From Effrenium voratum (Eukaryota > Sar > Dinophyceae > Suessiales > Symbiodiniaceae), in assembly GCA_963377175.1 (NCBI GenBank), contig CAUJNA010003809.1, forward strand, positions 242,501 to 306,500: 64,000 nt of DNA, given 5' to 3'. Each line of letters opens with the position of its first letter. The first letter of the stretch is position 1. Position numbers and translations under genes: made by a program. The notes under the pieces were generated by a model. That model was not told the DNA's origin. It made no database searches and worked only from the letters and a program-made list of their open reading frames with translations. Below, in pieces: positions 56,819-64,000 of this stretch.

Positions 56819-57172
56819 TTAAACCAAGAACCTCTGGCACTTTTTGGTTTTATTGTGCTTTGCCAAGTTTGATTTACAACTTAAGTCAGAACCGCATATA
56901 TCGCATACACACTGCTGTTTCGTTTTCTCTTAGTAATATCTTTGGAAATGCTGTTCGTCGTTAGGTTTTCTGTTATAGTATCCGTCGTCCTGCTTTCTCC
57001 ATTCAGCACTTTTAGCACTATCTCCAAATGAACATGTTTTACCACCTTCTTCAGACGAAGAAGACGTTTCGCTGTCAGTCAACTCTTTGTTTCTAAAACC
57101 GTTCCAAATAACGTCGAAGGTTTGATGAGTCATTGACATTTCAACTCCGTTGCTTACAAAGTAACAAGGCAT
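56819..57172 (-). pseudogene. Zinc-finger protein next to integrase, copy 1, interrupted by TAA
   Basis: Starts MPCYFVSNGVEMSMTHQTFD. At codon 81 the sequence reads QRYY-TAA-EKTKQQ (TAA at 56930-56932), whereas the inverted copy has CAA (Gln) at the same codon. Beyond it, the frame continues through the C2H2-type finger CDICGSDLSCKSNLAKH to TAA at 56819-56821. As written, the product would lack its finger. It lies upstream of, and reads toward, the integrase, so the two may be co-transcribed. Confidence 0.8.
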
Positions 57173-57534
57173 ATTGTGTATATATAGTTAGTTATATATC
57201 TTAATATTTGTTTAAGTTTTTTTGTCCTCAATCGGAACTTTGTATACCAGTTTGTGCTTGTGGCATCTCATACAAGTCCCTAACACAAAACCCACTTCAG
57301 TTTCAACCTCAAAATTTCTCGTTTTGAGCCATTTATCCTTCCAACTTCCCACCGGTTGACTTAGTTTTAGTGACACCCAGTCCTAAAGCCTAAAACCTCA
57401 AAAGTTCCAAACCCAATCAGTCTTTAGCGTTCAAAACAGTGAGACTTGATCTTTCTCCCAAGCCAATCCAATTTTCCCCCAAATCGAGCCAGTCTTTCCC
57501 TAAACCGAGCCTGTTTTTCCAAAAGCGGAGTTTC

Positions 57535-57945
57535 CCAAAAACGGTAACGGATTTCCCCAAAGTCGGCGACGGATTTCCTCAAAGTCGGTGGCTGATGTTC
57601 CCAAAGTCGGTGACTGATTTTCCCAAAATCGGTGACGGATTTCCTCAAAATCAGTGACGGATTTCCCCAAAGTCGGTGGCTCATTTCCCCAAAGTCGGTG
57701 GCTCATTTTCCCAAAGTCGGTGATGGATTTCCCCAAAGTCAGTGACAGATTTTCCCAAGGTTGGTGACGGATTTCCCCAATGTCAGTAACGGATTTTCCC
57801 AAAGTCAGTGACGGATTTCCACAAAATCAGTGACGGATTTCCTCAAAGTCAGTGGCTGATTTTCCCAAAGTCGGTGACTGATTTTCCCAAAATCGGTGAC
57901 GGATTTCCTCAAAATCAGTGACGGATTTCCCCAAAGCCGGAGCTT
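57535..57945. repeat. Minisatellite of 21-22-bp units at the element end
   Basis: About 20 units of TTTCCCCAAAGTCGGTGACGG with variants (TTTTCCCAAAATCGGTGACG, TTCCTCAAAATCAGTGACGG). Short ORFs through it with DFGKISHRLW-type repeats are artefacts. The same unit, inverted, marks the other arm at 62,390-62,640. Confidence 0.93.
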
Positions 57946-58660
57946 TTTCTTTTGCACGAACACACAATCTAAAAGGATAAGAATACCAGAAAGAAGAACT
58001 GCATTCCGCAAATGTTCTCCAGATTTTCCTTCGGTTTTCCATCAATTTTCCATTTCCCATCTTAGCATGTCACACTGGCGAGAGTCAAAACGACAACCGC
58101 GCTTGCGTGCGCAAATCCATCCCTCAAACCAATCACCACTTCAATGAGTTGTTGCCACTCCATTTTCCGTGTTTAATGCCACGTTTGGGTGAAACTCTGC
58201 TCTGAACAGCTCTGCGGCTTCTGTACCAGCTGCTCAGCGATCGTTTGTAGCAAGTTGCCTCTCCAGCTCGTCTTTTTCCAGTTTAATATGCCGCCTTTGT
58301 ATCTTAATATCATCATCCGTTGAAGGAATAGAAAGTAAAATCGCACAATCACAAAATCAAAGTGCAAAGCTTGCCACAACAAAACATATTATATATACGC
58401 ATCTTACAATGGAGAAGACGCACATGCACGCAGCAAAAAAAAAATGATAGTGAAACTGTCCAATGCTCACAGTCAGGTCACCAAGAGCCTCACAGAGCAA
58501 AACTGCTTCCAGATGCACCATTTAACAAACAAAAGCATTGCCACACTGCACACGTTGCTCGCAAGCCAGCCTCTACGGAATGAGGTATCCATAGCAGCCC
58601 GACCTGAATGATTCGTTGACCCCCGCACTTCAACAAGGCGTTTGGAACAAGTGAACAGTA
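57946..58660. other. Host DNA inside the inverted repeat; no gene recognised
   Basis: Composition returns to host-like. Short ORFs only. It lies downstream of the four-exon gene model. Confidence 0.4.
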
Positions 58661-59303
58661 TTACTGAGGGGAGGACTTGGAGACTCCACGTTCAACGGAA
58701 GCTTCTTCGTCTTCCTTGCTCCATTTGCCATCCTGCACAGAAAGCATTCAAATTGGCAGGTCATCAACGCAACTGCAACTAGCAAAAGAAGTTGCTGGCA
58801 CAGACAACGGCTCGTCCTGTTGGCTATAAATCTCTATCTTGGAAGACGCAATGACTAGTTCTTCTTTCTTCTTGATCGCCTCAGAGCCAAACGGCAATAC
58901 CACCCTTCCCCTTAACATACTTTTACAAGCTTTCAATTAAACATGTTCTGGTTTTCATCACTAACTACTTTGTTTGTCTACTCAACGTCAACTAAGGCAC
59001 AGCATTGCACATGAACGCACAACCATGAACTCACAGCACATCTTAAAGACGGTCGCTCTGCTCAATCTTTGTCATTGCCAAAGCTGTTCCAAAACAAAAC
59101 GAACCAAAAATTATGTTTGAGGTCAGCGCTTCTTTTAGATCGTCTATGTTCTGCATGTCCTGACACATGTGTCATGCAGTTTTTCAATGCAAAACGGTTC
59201 GATTAACACGCTCCAGACTGTTGCGCTTTCAAGTCAGTTTTGCGGCGTCCTTATCCTTGACTTGAAATGCATTGCCGACGAAGTCAAAGCCACCACTGTC
59301 GTC
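58661..59303 (-). CDS. Candidate four-exon host gene, 5' incomplete, unidentified
   Basis: Proposed exons on the minus strand: 59303-59262 (DDSGGFDFVGNAFQ) after GTCCTTGCAG and before GTCAAG; 59150-59105 (NIDDLKEALTSNIIF) after ACATGCAG and before GTTCGT; 58929-58802 (CKSMLRGRVVLPFGSEAIKK ... SSKIEIYSQQDEPLS) after TTGAAAG and before GTGCCA; 58732-58661 (DGKWSKEDEEASVERGVSKS, ending in TAA) after CTTTCTGTGCAG. Intron lengths are 111, 175 and 69 bases, and the phases are compatible across all junctions. I do not recognise the protein. LRGRVVLPFG recalls ribosomal protein uL1, but the order of the other parts does not fit. Further 5' exons probably lie above 59,303; HGWGDCMVVYLDAFQ, after TTTGTTTCAG near 59,643, is one possibility. 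Confidence 0.42.
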
Positions 59304-59359
59304 CTGCAAGGACAGCCGAGACACCCAAACTCAACCCTTTCCAACCACATGCTAGTGGC

Positions 59360-60420
59360 ATTGAACAGCAAAGGAACACGGCATGGCAAAACATCATACA
59401 AAGTCTGAGTCTAAATCCTCTCTCTATCAAATTGAGGAGAATGTTGGGAAGATATCATTCAACAAATCCTGAGGAACAAATATGCTAGTGTTTTATGCAT
59501 AAAACGTTTACTTCCCTCAAAAAGAACATGGCAAAGGAACAAGCAAAGGGCAGAGAAACAACATGTTGCGTCTAAGTCCTTTCGGAGTTGAATATTGGAA
59601 AGCATCCAAATAAACAACCATGCAATCGCCCCAGCCGTGCTGAAACAAAACGTGACAAGGCAAAGGATGCCAGAAAGAAATCTCTTGATGAAGTTTCGGC
59701 TGTACAAACCACTTGTGTTTTAACCTAACACTAGTCAAAGGAACTTCGTAAAGGAACAATGGCATCAACTGTTGCAGCGGCTCTTGCAAATAACAATGCT
59801 TTCGACGCTTGAGTGGGAGAAATGATGGAGCGCAACCCGACTTTGTTTCACACGACCAATCAACACCGGTTTTAGCACACTAACCGCGCAAAGCAAAACA
59901 TGAAAGGAACACATGTAGGGATGACAAGGCTGCTTCTTCAACACTTGCTGTATCGCTCACAAGGTGAGATGTTGAGGTGGGAACAGACAAAAGGGCACAG
60001 CAAAAGAACAAGGGCATGGCAGAAAAACATACAAATTCTTAGTCTAAATCCTCTCTATCAAATTGAGGAGAGTGCTGGGAAGATATCATTCAACAAATCC
60101 TGAGGAAGGAACAACCCTGCAATCGTCTCCCTAAAAGTCCGGAACCCTACCAAGTTCGTAGCGTGACGGTGTATTATCTTGCACAGTGGACTACCCTTCA
60201 TCACGCTTTTAGTGTGGAGCATGGCTTTTCGTCAATATAAGTTCTTCCTACATCTGACGAAAGGGCACAGCAAAGGAACAAGGGCATGGCAAGAAATCGT
60301 ACAAAGTCTTTAGTCTAAATCCTCTCTACCTAAGGCAAATGTTGGGAAGATATCATCAACAAATCCTGAGGAATAAACAACCCTGTAATCTTCTCCCTGA
60401 GAGTACTAAACCCTACGACG
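59360..60420. repeat. Three dispersed copies of an approximately 110-160-bp repeat
   Basis: Copies at about 59,360-59,475, 59,997-60,165 and 60,258-60,420 share GGCATGGCA, AGTCTAAATCCTCTCT, GGGAAGATATCATTCAACAA and ATCCTGAGGAA; copies 2 and 3 also share AACAACCCTG and TCTCCCT. On the minus strand each has TTCCTCAG followed by GATTTGTTGA, which looks like a splice acceptor plus exon start (DLLNDIFP), so this may be a duplicated exon region that has since decayed. Confidence 0.7.
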
Positions 60421-60659
60421 AGCAAAACATGACAAGACGTTCTTTGGCACGACCGACTTACTCACAACCAATCTCTTGTCTTGAGAAGACATGAACGCAG
60501 GAATCTCTTATCAGTCCTGCTGCAATTGCCTCACCCAAACGGCTCTGGCGATTGCAGCAATAGCGCCTTGCAGGGTTCGAGATTTGGGGTCTGTACATAA
60601 CTCCAAAACACAGAACTCCGCCGGTGTTCTGTGCTGTGTCAGGATGCCTTCATCAGGAC
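60421..60659. other. Spacer downstream of the NTPase gene
   Basis: No gene recognised; 3' flank of the minus-strand NTPase. Confidence 0.4.
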
Positions 60660-61772
60660 CTAACCACTCCATTGTTGCGAAGCTTCATTTGGCTTTAGGA
60701 CAACACTGTGAGCCATGCAAAATTCAAATCGCGAGCCTTGTCCTTCTTGCGGTGCTTGTGGTCTTCGACCTGTTCGCAAATACTCCATGATGGACGCCGG
60801 CCTCCAGCCACCAAACGTGTCAGGTATTTGGGTCATGTTCAGAACCACCTCAACGGTCTGCTCTCTGAAATCCATCAATGGATTGTTCGTGAGGAAATCA
60901 CGCGCTTGCGTGTTTCGCCATCTGTACGTGCGGGCATCCTCTTGTTGCACGGCTCGGGTCCGCTCTCCATTGAGAGTGGCTGCCTCCCTGGCAGCTTCCT
61001 CGGATTGCGTGGTCACGATGAGGTGGTGACGATACTGAAAGGCATGCCTCGTGAGATCCATCAGCAGCGGGATTTGTCCCAGCAGCGGGTCTTCTCCCAT
61101 CAGTCCGGTATCAAAGGTGTTGTCAAAGACAATCTGTAAACGAATGCCGTGCTGATTCATGATACGAAACAGCTCCATGGCAACTCGCGGAGCTTGATCC
61201 GCACTCGATACCCGGAAGAACTCTTCAAGGATGCCAGCAAACTTGCCCTGCAGCAACACCGTGACTGCGGACTTCTGTGTGCAATTCCGGAGTGCCAGTG
61301 CTGTGGCGACAGACTTGCCGACCCCCGGCTCCGCATGCACAGCAGAGAGACCACCTGTTCGGTTGTCGTTCAACACTGTCATCATCAACCGCTGGAAACC
61401 AGTGCCTTCGACTGGCTGTTCAGGTAGTTCTACTACTAGCGGGATGATGGTTTGCTGTGCACGCATCAAGTCAAGCAATCTCTCGGCATGATCTTTGACT
61501 TTTGTGGCTGGCGACAGCCGTGGCAGCGGTTGGACTTGGGTAAATTCATTCTCAAACCATGCCATCCGCTTTCTCACGAAATCAAGAATGCTTACTGCAG
61601 ATGACGCAGCACCCAACGCTGCGGCTGGGTCAAGCGCATGGACCCCTACGGTCGTTGGCTGTGCTTTCACGCTGTCACTTTTGGCGGTCCAAGAGCCAAC
61701 AAAACCGCAGAGCTCTAGGCTCACATGGGTCAAGAACGCCAGAAGCACCATCCTCCGACATCTGCGCGCCAT
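60660..61772 (-). CDS. P-loop NTPase with N-terminal signal/anchor, 370 aa
   Basis: An intact, apparently intronless ORF. Residues 1-7 are basic and 8-27 hydrophobic (MVLLAFLTHVSLELCGFVGS), suggesting a signal peptide or membrane anchor. A Walker A motif AEPGVGKS lies at 147-154, a Walker B-like RLQIVFDN at 211-218, and a sensor-1-like LIVTTQS at 251-257, consistent with an AAA+/STAND-type ATPase fold of about 200 residues. The C-terminus (about 290-370) contains FLTNNPLMDF and a Gly/Gln-rich stretch. Neither substrate nor pathway can be inferred. The start ATG 61772 directly precedes MARRCRRM; the stop is TAG. It sits on the same strand as the four-exon gene model and between the two inverted integrase arms. 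Codon use is host-like (GC-rich), unlike the viral islands. Confidence 0.75.
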   Translation of the reverse strand: MARRCRRMVLLAFLTHVSLELCGFVGSWTAKSDSVKAQPTTVGVHALDPAAALGAASSAVSILDFVRKRMAWFENEFTQVQPLPRLSPATKVKDHAERLLDLMRAQQTIIPLVVELPEQPVEGTGFQRLMMTVLNDNRTGGLSAVHAEPGVGKSVATALALRNCTQKSAVTVLLQGKFAGILEEFFRVSSADQAPRVAMELFRIMNQHGIRLQIVFDNTFDTGLMGEDPLLGQIPLLMDLTRHAFQYRHHLIVTTQSEEAAREAATLNGERTRAVQQEDARTYRWRNTQARDFLTNNPLMDFREQTVEVVLNMTQIPDTFGGWRPASIMEYLRTGRRPQAPQEGQGSRFEFCMAHSVVLKPNEASQQWSG

Positions 61773-62384
61773 GATGCTCGATGGACAAGGTGTTTTGCTA
61801 GTTTGAGGTCATCTTGCGTCTTTCAGAGGTTCACCGTTCCCACTATGCTGCTGTAGCACTAAATGTGAAGAACCCCCCTTTCATGAGCCTTTGCAGCGGG
61901 GTTGACTTGCAAGGTGGTTCACATACTTCGCAGGCAGCAAGCCAAAACTTACAAGTGAAAATAACATCGGCAAAAACTTCAGTCTTCAATGCTTGAACAT
62001 ATCAGTAAAAACTTCAGATAATGCTGAGAACTATGGTGTGAAGAACGTTGGCAATCAAGTGTGACAAACATCAATGCACATCAGTACGAGTAAGCAAGAA
62101 GCAAATCAGTGAGTAAAATGCGTCTACCATGTACGAACGCCAAGGTCTCTGCAGAACAATTTCGGCTCTCCTGTTGTTGTAAAGCGCTACATGCAACAAA
62201 CAAACTGATTTCAGCTGTTCTTCAAGTTCCGATGTTCCTTTGTTTCTTGAAGCTGCCTTGGCAAGAATGTCGTCATTATGTCCAAAGCGAGCCCTCAGGT
62301 TTCCCAAAACCCCATGCAAATGGAGGCAACAAAACGCACCTTCCCCACTTGAGGAAAATCAACCACCAATTTGACAAAGTCCAT
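61773..62384. other. Upstream region of the NTPase gene; no other gene seen
   Basis: Holds the presumed 5' region of the NTPase gene. Repeated AAAACTTC strings near 61,946-62,013 are the only structure noted. Confidence 0.4.
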
Positions 62385-62389
62385 CGGGA

Positions 62390-62640
62390 AATCTGTGACC
62401 AACTTTGGGGCAATCAACCACGGACTTTGGGGACATCACCAATTTTGAGGAAATCCGTCAGACTTTGGGGAAATCCGTCACCGACTTTGGTAAAATCTGC
62501 CACCGGCTTTGAGAAAATCAGCCACCGACTTTGAAGAAATTTGTCACCGGTTTTGGAGTCACCGAGTTTGGGGAAAAACTGGCTCGGTTTTGGGGAAACA
62601 CTGGCTCGGTTTTGGGGAAAAACGGGCTCGATTTGGGGAA
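62390..62640. repeat. Minisatellite of 21-22-bp units, right arm
   Basis: Inverse of the array at 57,535-57,945, with fewer units. The innermost units are degenerate (GACTTTGGGGACATCACCAA). Confidence 0.9.
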
Positions 62641-62921
62641 ATTGGTCTGGTTTTTGGATTGGCTTGCGACAAAGCTCAAGTCTCACTGTTTTGAACGCCA
62701 AGCATGTTTGGGTTTGGATGCCACTAAAAGGAAGCCAACTGGTGGGAAGTTGGAAGGGTAAATGGCTCAAAACGAGAAACTTTGAGGTTGAAACTGAATT
62801 GGGTTTTGTTTTAGGGACTTGTATGAGATGCCACAAGCACAAACTGGTATACAAAGTTCCGATTGAGGACAAAAATACTTAAACAAATATTAAGATATAT
62901 AACTAACTATATATACACAAT

Positions 62922-63275
62922 ATGCCTTGTTACTTTGTAAGCAACGGAGTTGAAATGTCAATGACTCATCAAACCTTCGACGTTATTTGGAACGGTTTTG
63001 GAAACAAAGAACTGACTGACAGCGAAACGTCTTCTTCGTCTGAAGAAGGTGGTAAAACATGTTCATCTGGTGATAATGCTACAAGTGCTGAATGGAGAAA
63101 GCAGGACGACGGATACTATAACAGAAAACCTAACGACGAAAAGTATTTCCAAAGATATTACCAAGAGAAAACGAAACAGCAGTGTGTATGCGATATATGC
63201 GGTTCTGACTTAAGTTGTAAATCAAACTTGGCAAAGCACAAGAAAACCAAAAAGTGCCAGAGGTTCTTAGTTTAA
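62922..63275 (+). CDS. Zinc-finger protein next to integrase, copy 2, intact
   Basis: A 117-residue ORF starting MPCYFVSNGVEMSMTHQ, with an acidic Ser-rich middle (SETSSSSEEGGKT) and a C-terminal C2H2-type finger CDICGSDLSCKSNLAKHKKT followed by KKCQRFLV. Codon 81 is CAA (63162-63164), where copy 1 has TAA. The finger spacing C-x2-C-x(10)-H suggests DNA or RNA binding. It is 59 bases upstream of, and on the same strand as, integrase copy 2. It may be an accessory factor of the element; function unknown. Confidence 0.75.
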   Translation: MPCYFVSNGVEMSMTHQTFDVIWNGFGNKELTDSETSSSSEEGGKTCSSGDNATSAEWRKQDDGYYNRKPNDEKYFQRYYQEKTKQQCVCDICGSDLSCKSNLAKHKKTKKCQRFLV

Positions 63276-63334
63276 GTTCATTATGATTTTATGATGCAAG
63301 AAAATATCATAAAATTATAATCTAAGTATTTTTA

Positions 63335-64000
63335 ATGACAAGATTGGAAAAAGAAAAGGTATTGGAAAGAATATACTACGACGTGGAGGACGGCTTCGGC
63401 TCGGTGAGGGACTTGTACGAAAAGGCTAGGAAAGTCGATGCAGGTATAACTTTGGAGATGGTATCTGCGTGGATGAGGGCGCAACCGAACAAGCAAACAA
63501 GAAACTACAAGAACTACAATTCCTACGCTGCACCGTTTCCCAAGTCTGAATTTCAAATTGACTTGATGGATGTCACCAGTTTGCTGCGAGACGTAGGTTC
63601 TGAAATCAAAAGTCAACTAAGATATGATTTAGTTTGCATAGATATATTTAGCAAAAAATGCCACATAGTCCCTATCGAGAATAAAGATGGTGATGACGTT
63701 TACAAAGCAGTCATGGAGTGTTTCAAGGTATTGGGTCAGCCTTTGTCGACTTACAGCGACGACGAAGGAGCGTTGAACAGCAAGAAGCTGCAAACATTCT
63801 TCAAGGAGGAAGGCATAACACACGTAATAACAAAGACGCATGCAAATCAGGCAGAAAGGATGATACGCACCGTCAAAAAAATGATTGGGGACAGATTGAG
63901 GCATTACAAAACCAGAACATGGGTGGAAGTGCTAAAGCCCGCGCTGAATAGATACAACAACCAAATCCACAGTAGCACCAAAACAACGCCAAATACTGCG
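63335..64000 (+). CDS. Retrovirus-type integrase, copy 2, truncated by the window edge
   Basis: Open for 222 codons from ATG 63335 to the last base, covering the N-terminal domain and the catalytic core: EFQIDLMDVTSLL, YSDDEGALNSKKL, NQAERMIRTVKKM and RYNNQIHSSTKTTPNTA. Differences from copy 1 include Val to Ala (GITLEM region), Tyr to Ser before EFQID, Gly to Asp in RYDLVC, Gln to Lys in FSKKCH and Ile to Thr before YSDDEG. No stop or frameshift, so both copies are under similar constraint or the duplication is recent. Minus-strand ORFs here are shadows. Confidence 0.92.
   Translation, partial: MTRLEKEKVLERIYYDVEDGFGSVRDLYEKARKVDAGITLEMVSAWMRAQPNKQTRNYKNYNSYAAPFPKSEFQIDLMDVTSLLRDVGSEIKSQLRYDLVCIDIFSKKCHIVPIENKDGDDVYKAVMECFKVLGQPLSTYSDDEGALNSKKLQTFFKEEGITHVITKTHANQAERMIRTVKKMIGDRLRHYKTRTWVEVLKPALNRYNNQIHSSTKTTPNTA

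Larger units (their letters stand above)
49930..57430. mobile_element. AT-rich viral island 2 (Polinton/Maverick-like element, partial)
   Basis: About 7.5 kb of AT-rich DNA carries, from left to right, a 42-bp repeat, a damaged minus-strand finger gene, a damaged minus-strand gene, the protein-primed DNA polymerase (+), a Cys-rich ORF (+), a Lys-rich ORF (+), an integrase (-) and a zinc-finger gene (-). A pPolB plus a retrovirus-type integrase is the defining pair of Polinton/Maverick and adintovirus elements. No capsid, packaging ATPase or protease gene was recognised, so the element is incomplete or rearranged. The integrase-side end is duplicated in inverse orientation from about 62,385. 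Confidence 0.85.
55821..57945 (-). repeat. Inverted repeat, left arm
   Basis: Matches 62,385-64,000 in inverse orientation: integrase, zinc-finger gene, the leader with ATATATAGTTAGTTATATAT, a stretch containing GGAACTTTGTATACCAGTTTG, and then a minisatellite of 21-22-bp units. Minisatellite copy number differs between arms (about 400 versus 190 bases). The arm extends left at least to the integrase stop; its true limit lies outside the other copy's visible part. Confidence 0.9.
62385..64000 (+). repeat. Inverted repeat, right arm (runs off the window)
   Basis: Inverse copy of 55,821-57,945: minisatellite (62,390-62,640, about nine units of GACTTTGGGGAAATCCGTCACC), a leader ending in ATATATAACTAACTATATAT, the zinc-finger gene and the integrase. 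The single-copy parts are nearly identical to the left arm, whereas the leader between 62,640 and 62,800 shows more differences and small indels. Confidence 0.9.

Noticed and set aside
63332..63951. Minus-strand ORFs (91-94 codons) and a frame-shifted forward ORF over the right arm
   Set aside because: They are shadows of integrase copy 2, which is open to the window edge in another frame.
1..64000. Complete spliced-leader gene, tRNA or rRNA genes
   Set aside because: I looked for the full spliced-leader sequence and for obvious rRNA/tRNA signatures by eye and saw none; a covariance-model scan would be needed to exclude tRNAs.

Overview
The window looks like nuclear DNA of a large, repeat-rich protist genome, most likely a dinoflagellate. 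This is an inference. It rests on a head-to-tail array of four intronless cytochrome c genes on one strand, very low gene density, candidate exons with GT or GC donors, many microsatellites, and dozens of short terminal-inverted-repeat (TIR) elements. I saw no rRNA, tRNA or CRISPR locus.

Layout. Positions 1-38,390 are host DNA: a heptamer array (1-345), scattered candidate exons (an unidentified one at 1.1-1.5 kb, an ankyrin-like one at 12.5 kb, an FCP1/SCP-phosphatase-like one at 23 kb, an unidentified one at 32.7 kb), a GC-rich nested repeat (14.6-16.8 kb), and about 20 MITE-like elements of about 100 bp. 38,390-40,230 is an AT-rich viral island (island 1) with a nuclease-like gene, a C5 DNA methyltransferase and a zinc-finger gene, all damaged. 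40,300-41,345 is G-rich tandem repeat. 43,554-48,431 (minus strand) holds the cytochrome c array, whose third and fourth copies are separated by about 2.1 kb of unrelated DNA. 49,930-57,200 is a second AT-rich viral island (island 2): a protein-primed family B DNA polymerase of Polinton/Maverick/adintovirus type (broken, but with its catalytic motifs legible), small zinc-binding and lysine-rich ORFs, and an intact retrovirus-type integrase with a zinc-finger neighbour.

The integrase, its zinc-finger neighbour and a 21-22-bp minisatellite recur in inverted orientation from about 62,385 to the window end. The two arms face each other across about 4.4 kb of host DNA, which carries a four-exon gene model (58,661-59,303) and an intact P-loop NTPase gene (60,660-61,772), both on the minus strand.

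The most notable observations are: (i) the inverted integrase arms around host genes; (ii) an adjacent nuclease-methyltransferase pair in the viral DNA; (iii) several families of tiny TIR elements that share a 5-bp target duplication, most often AAATG, plus an unrelated family with TA duplication, one copy nested inside another element; (iv) the pattern of lesions in the viral genes, including one TAA that aligns with CAA in the duplicate copy.
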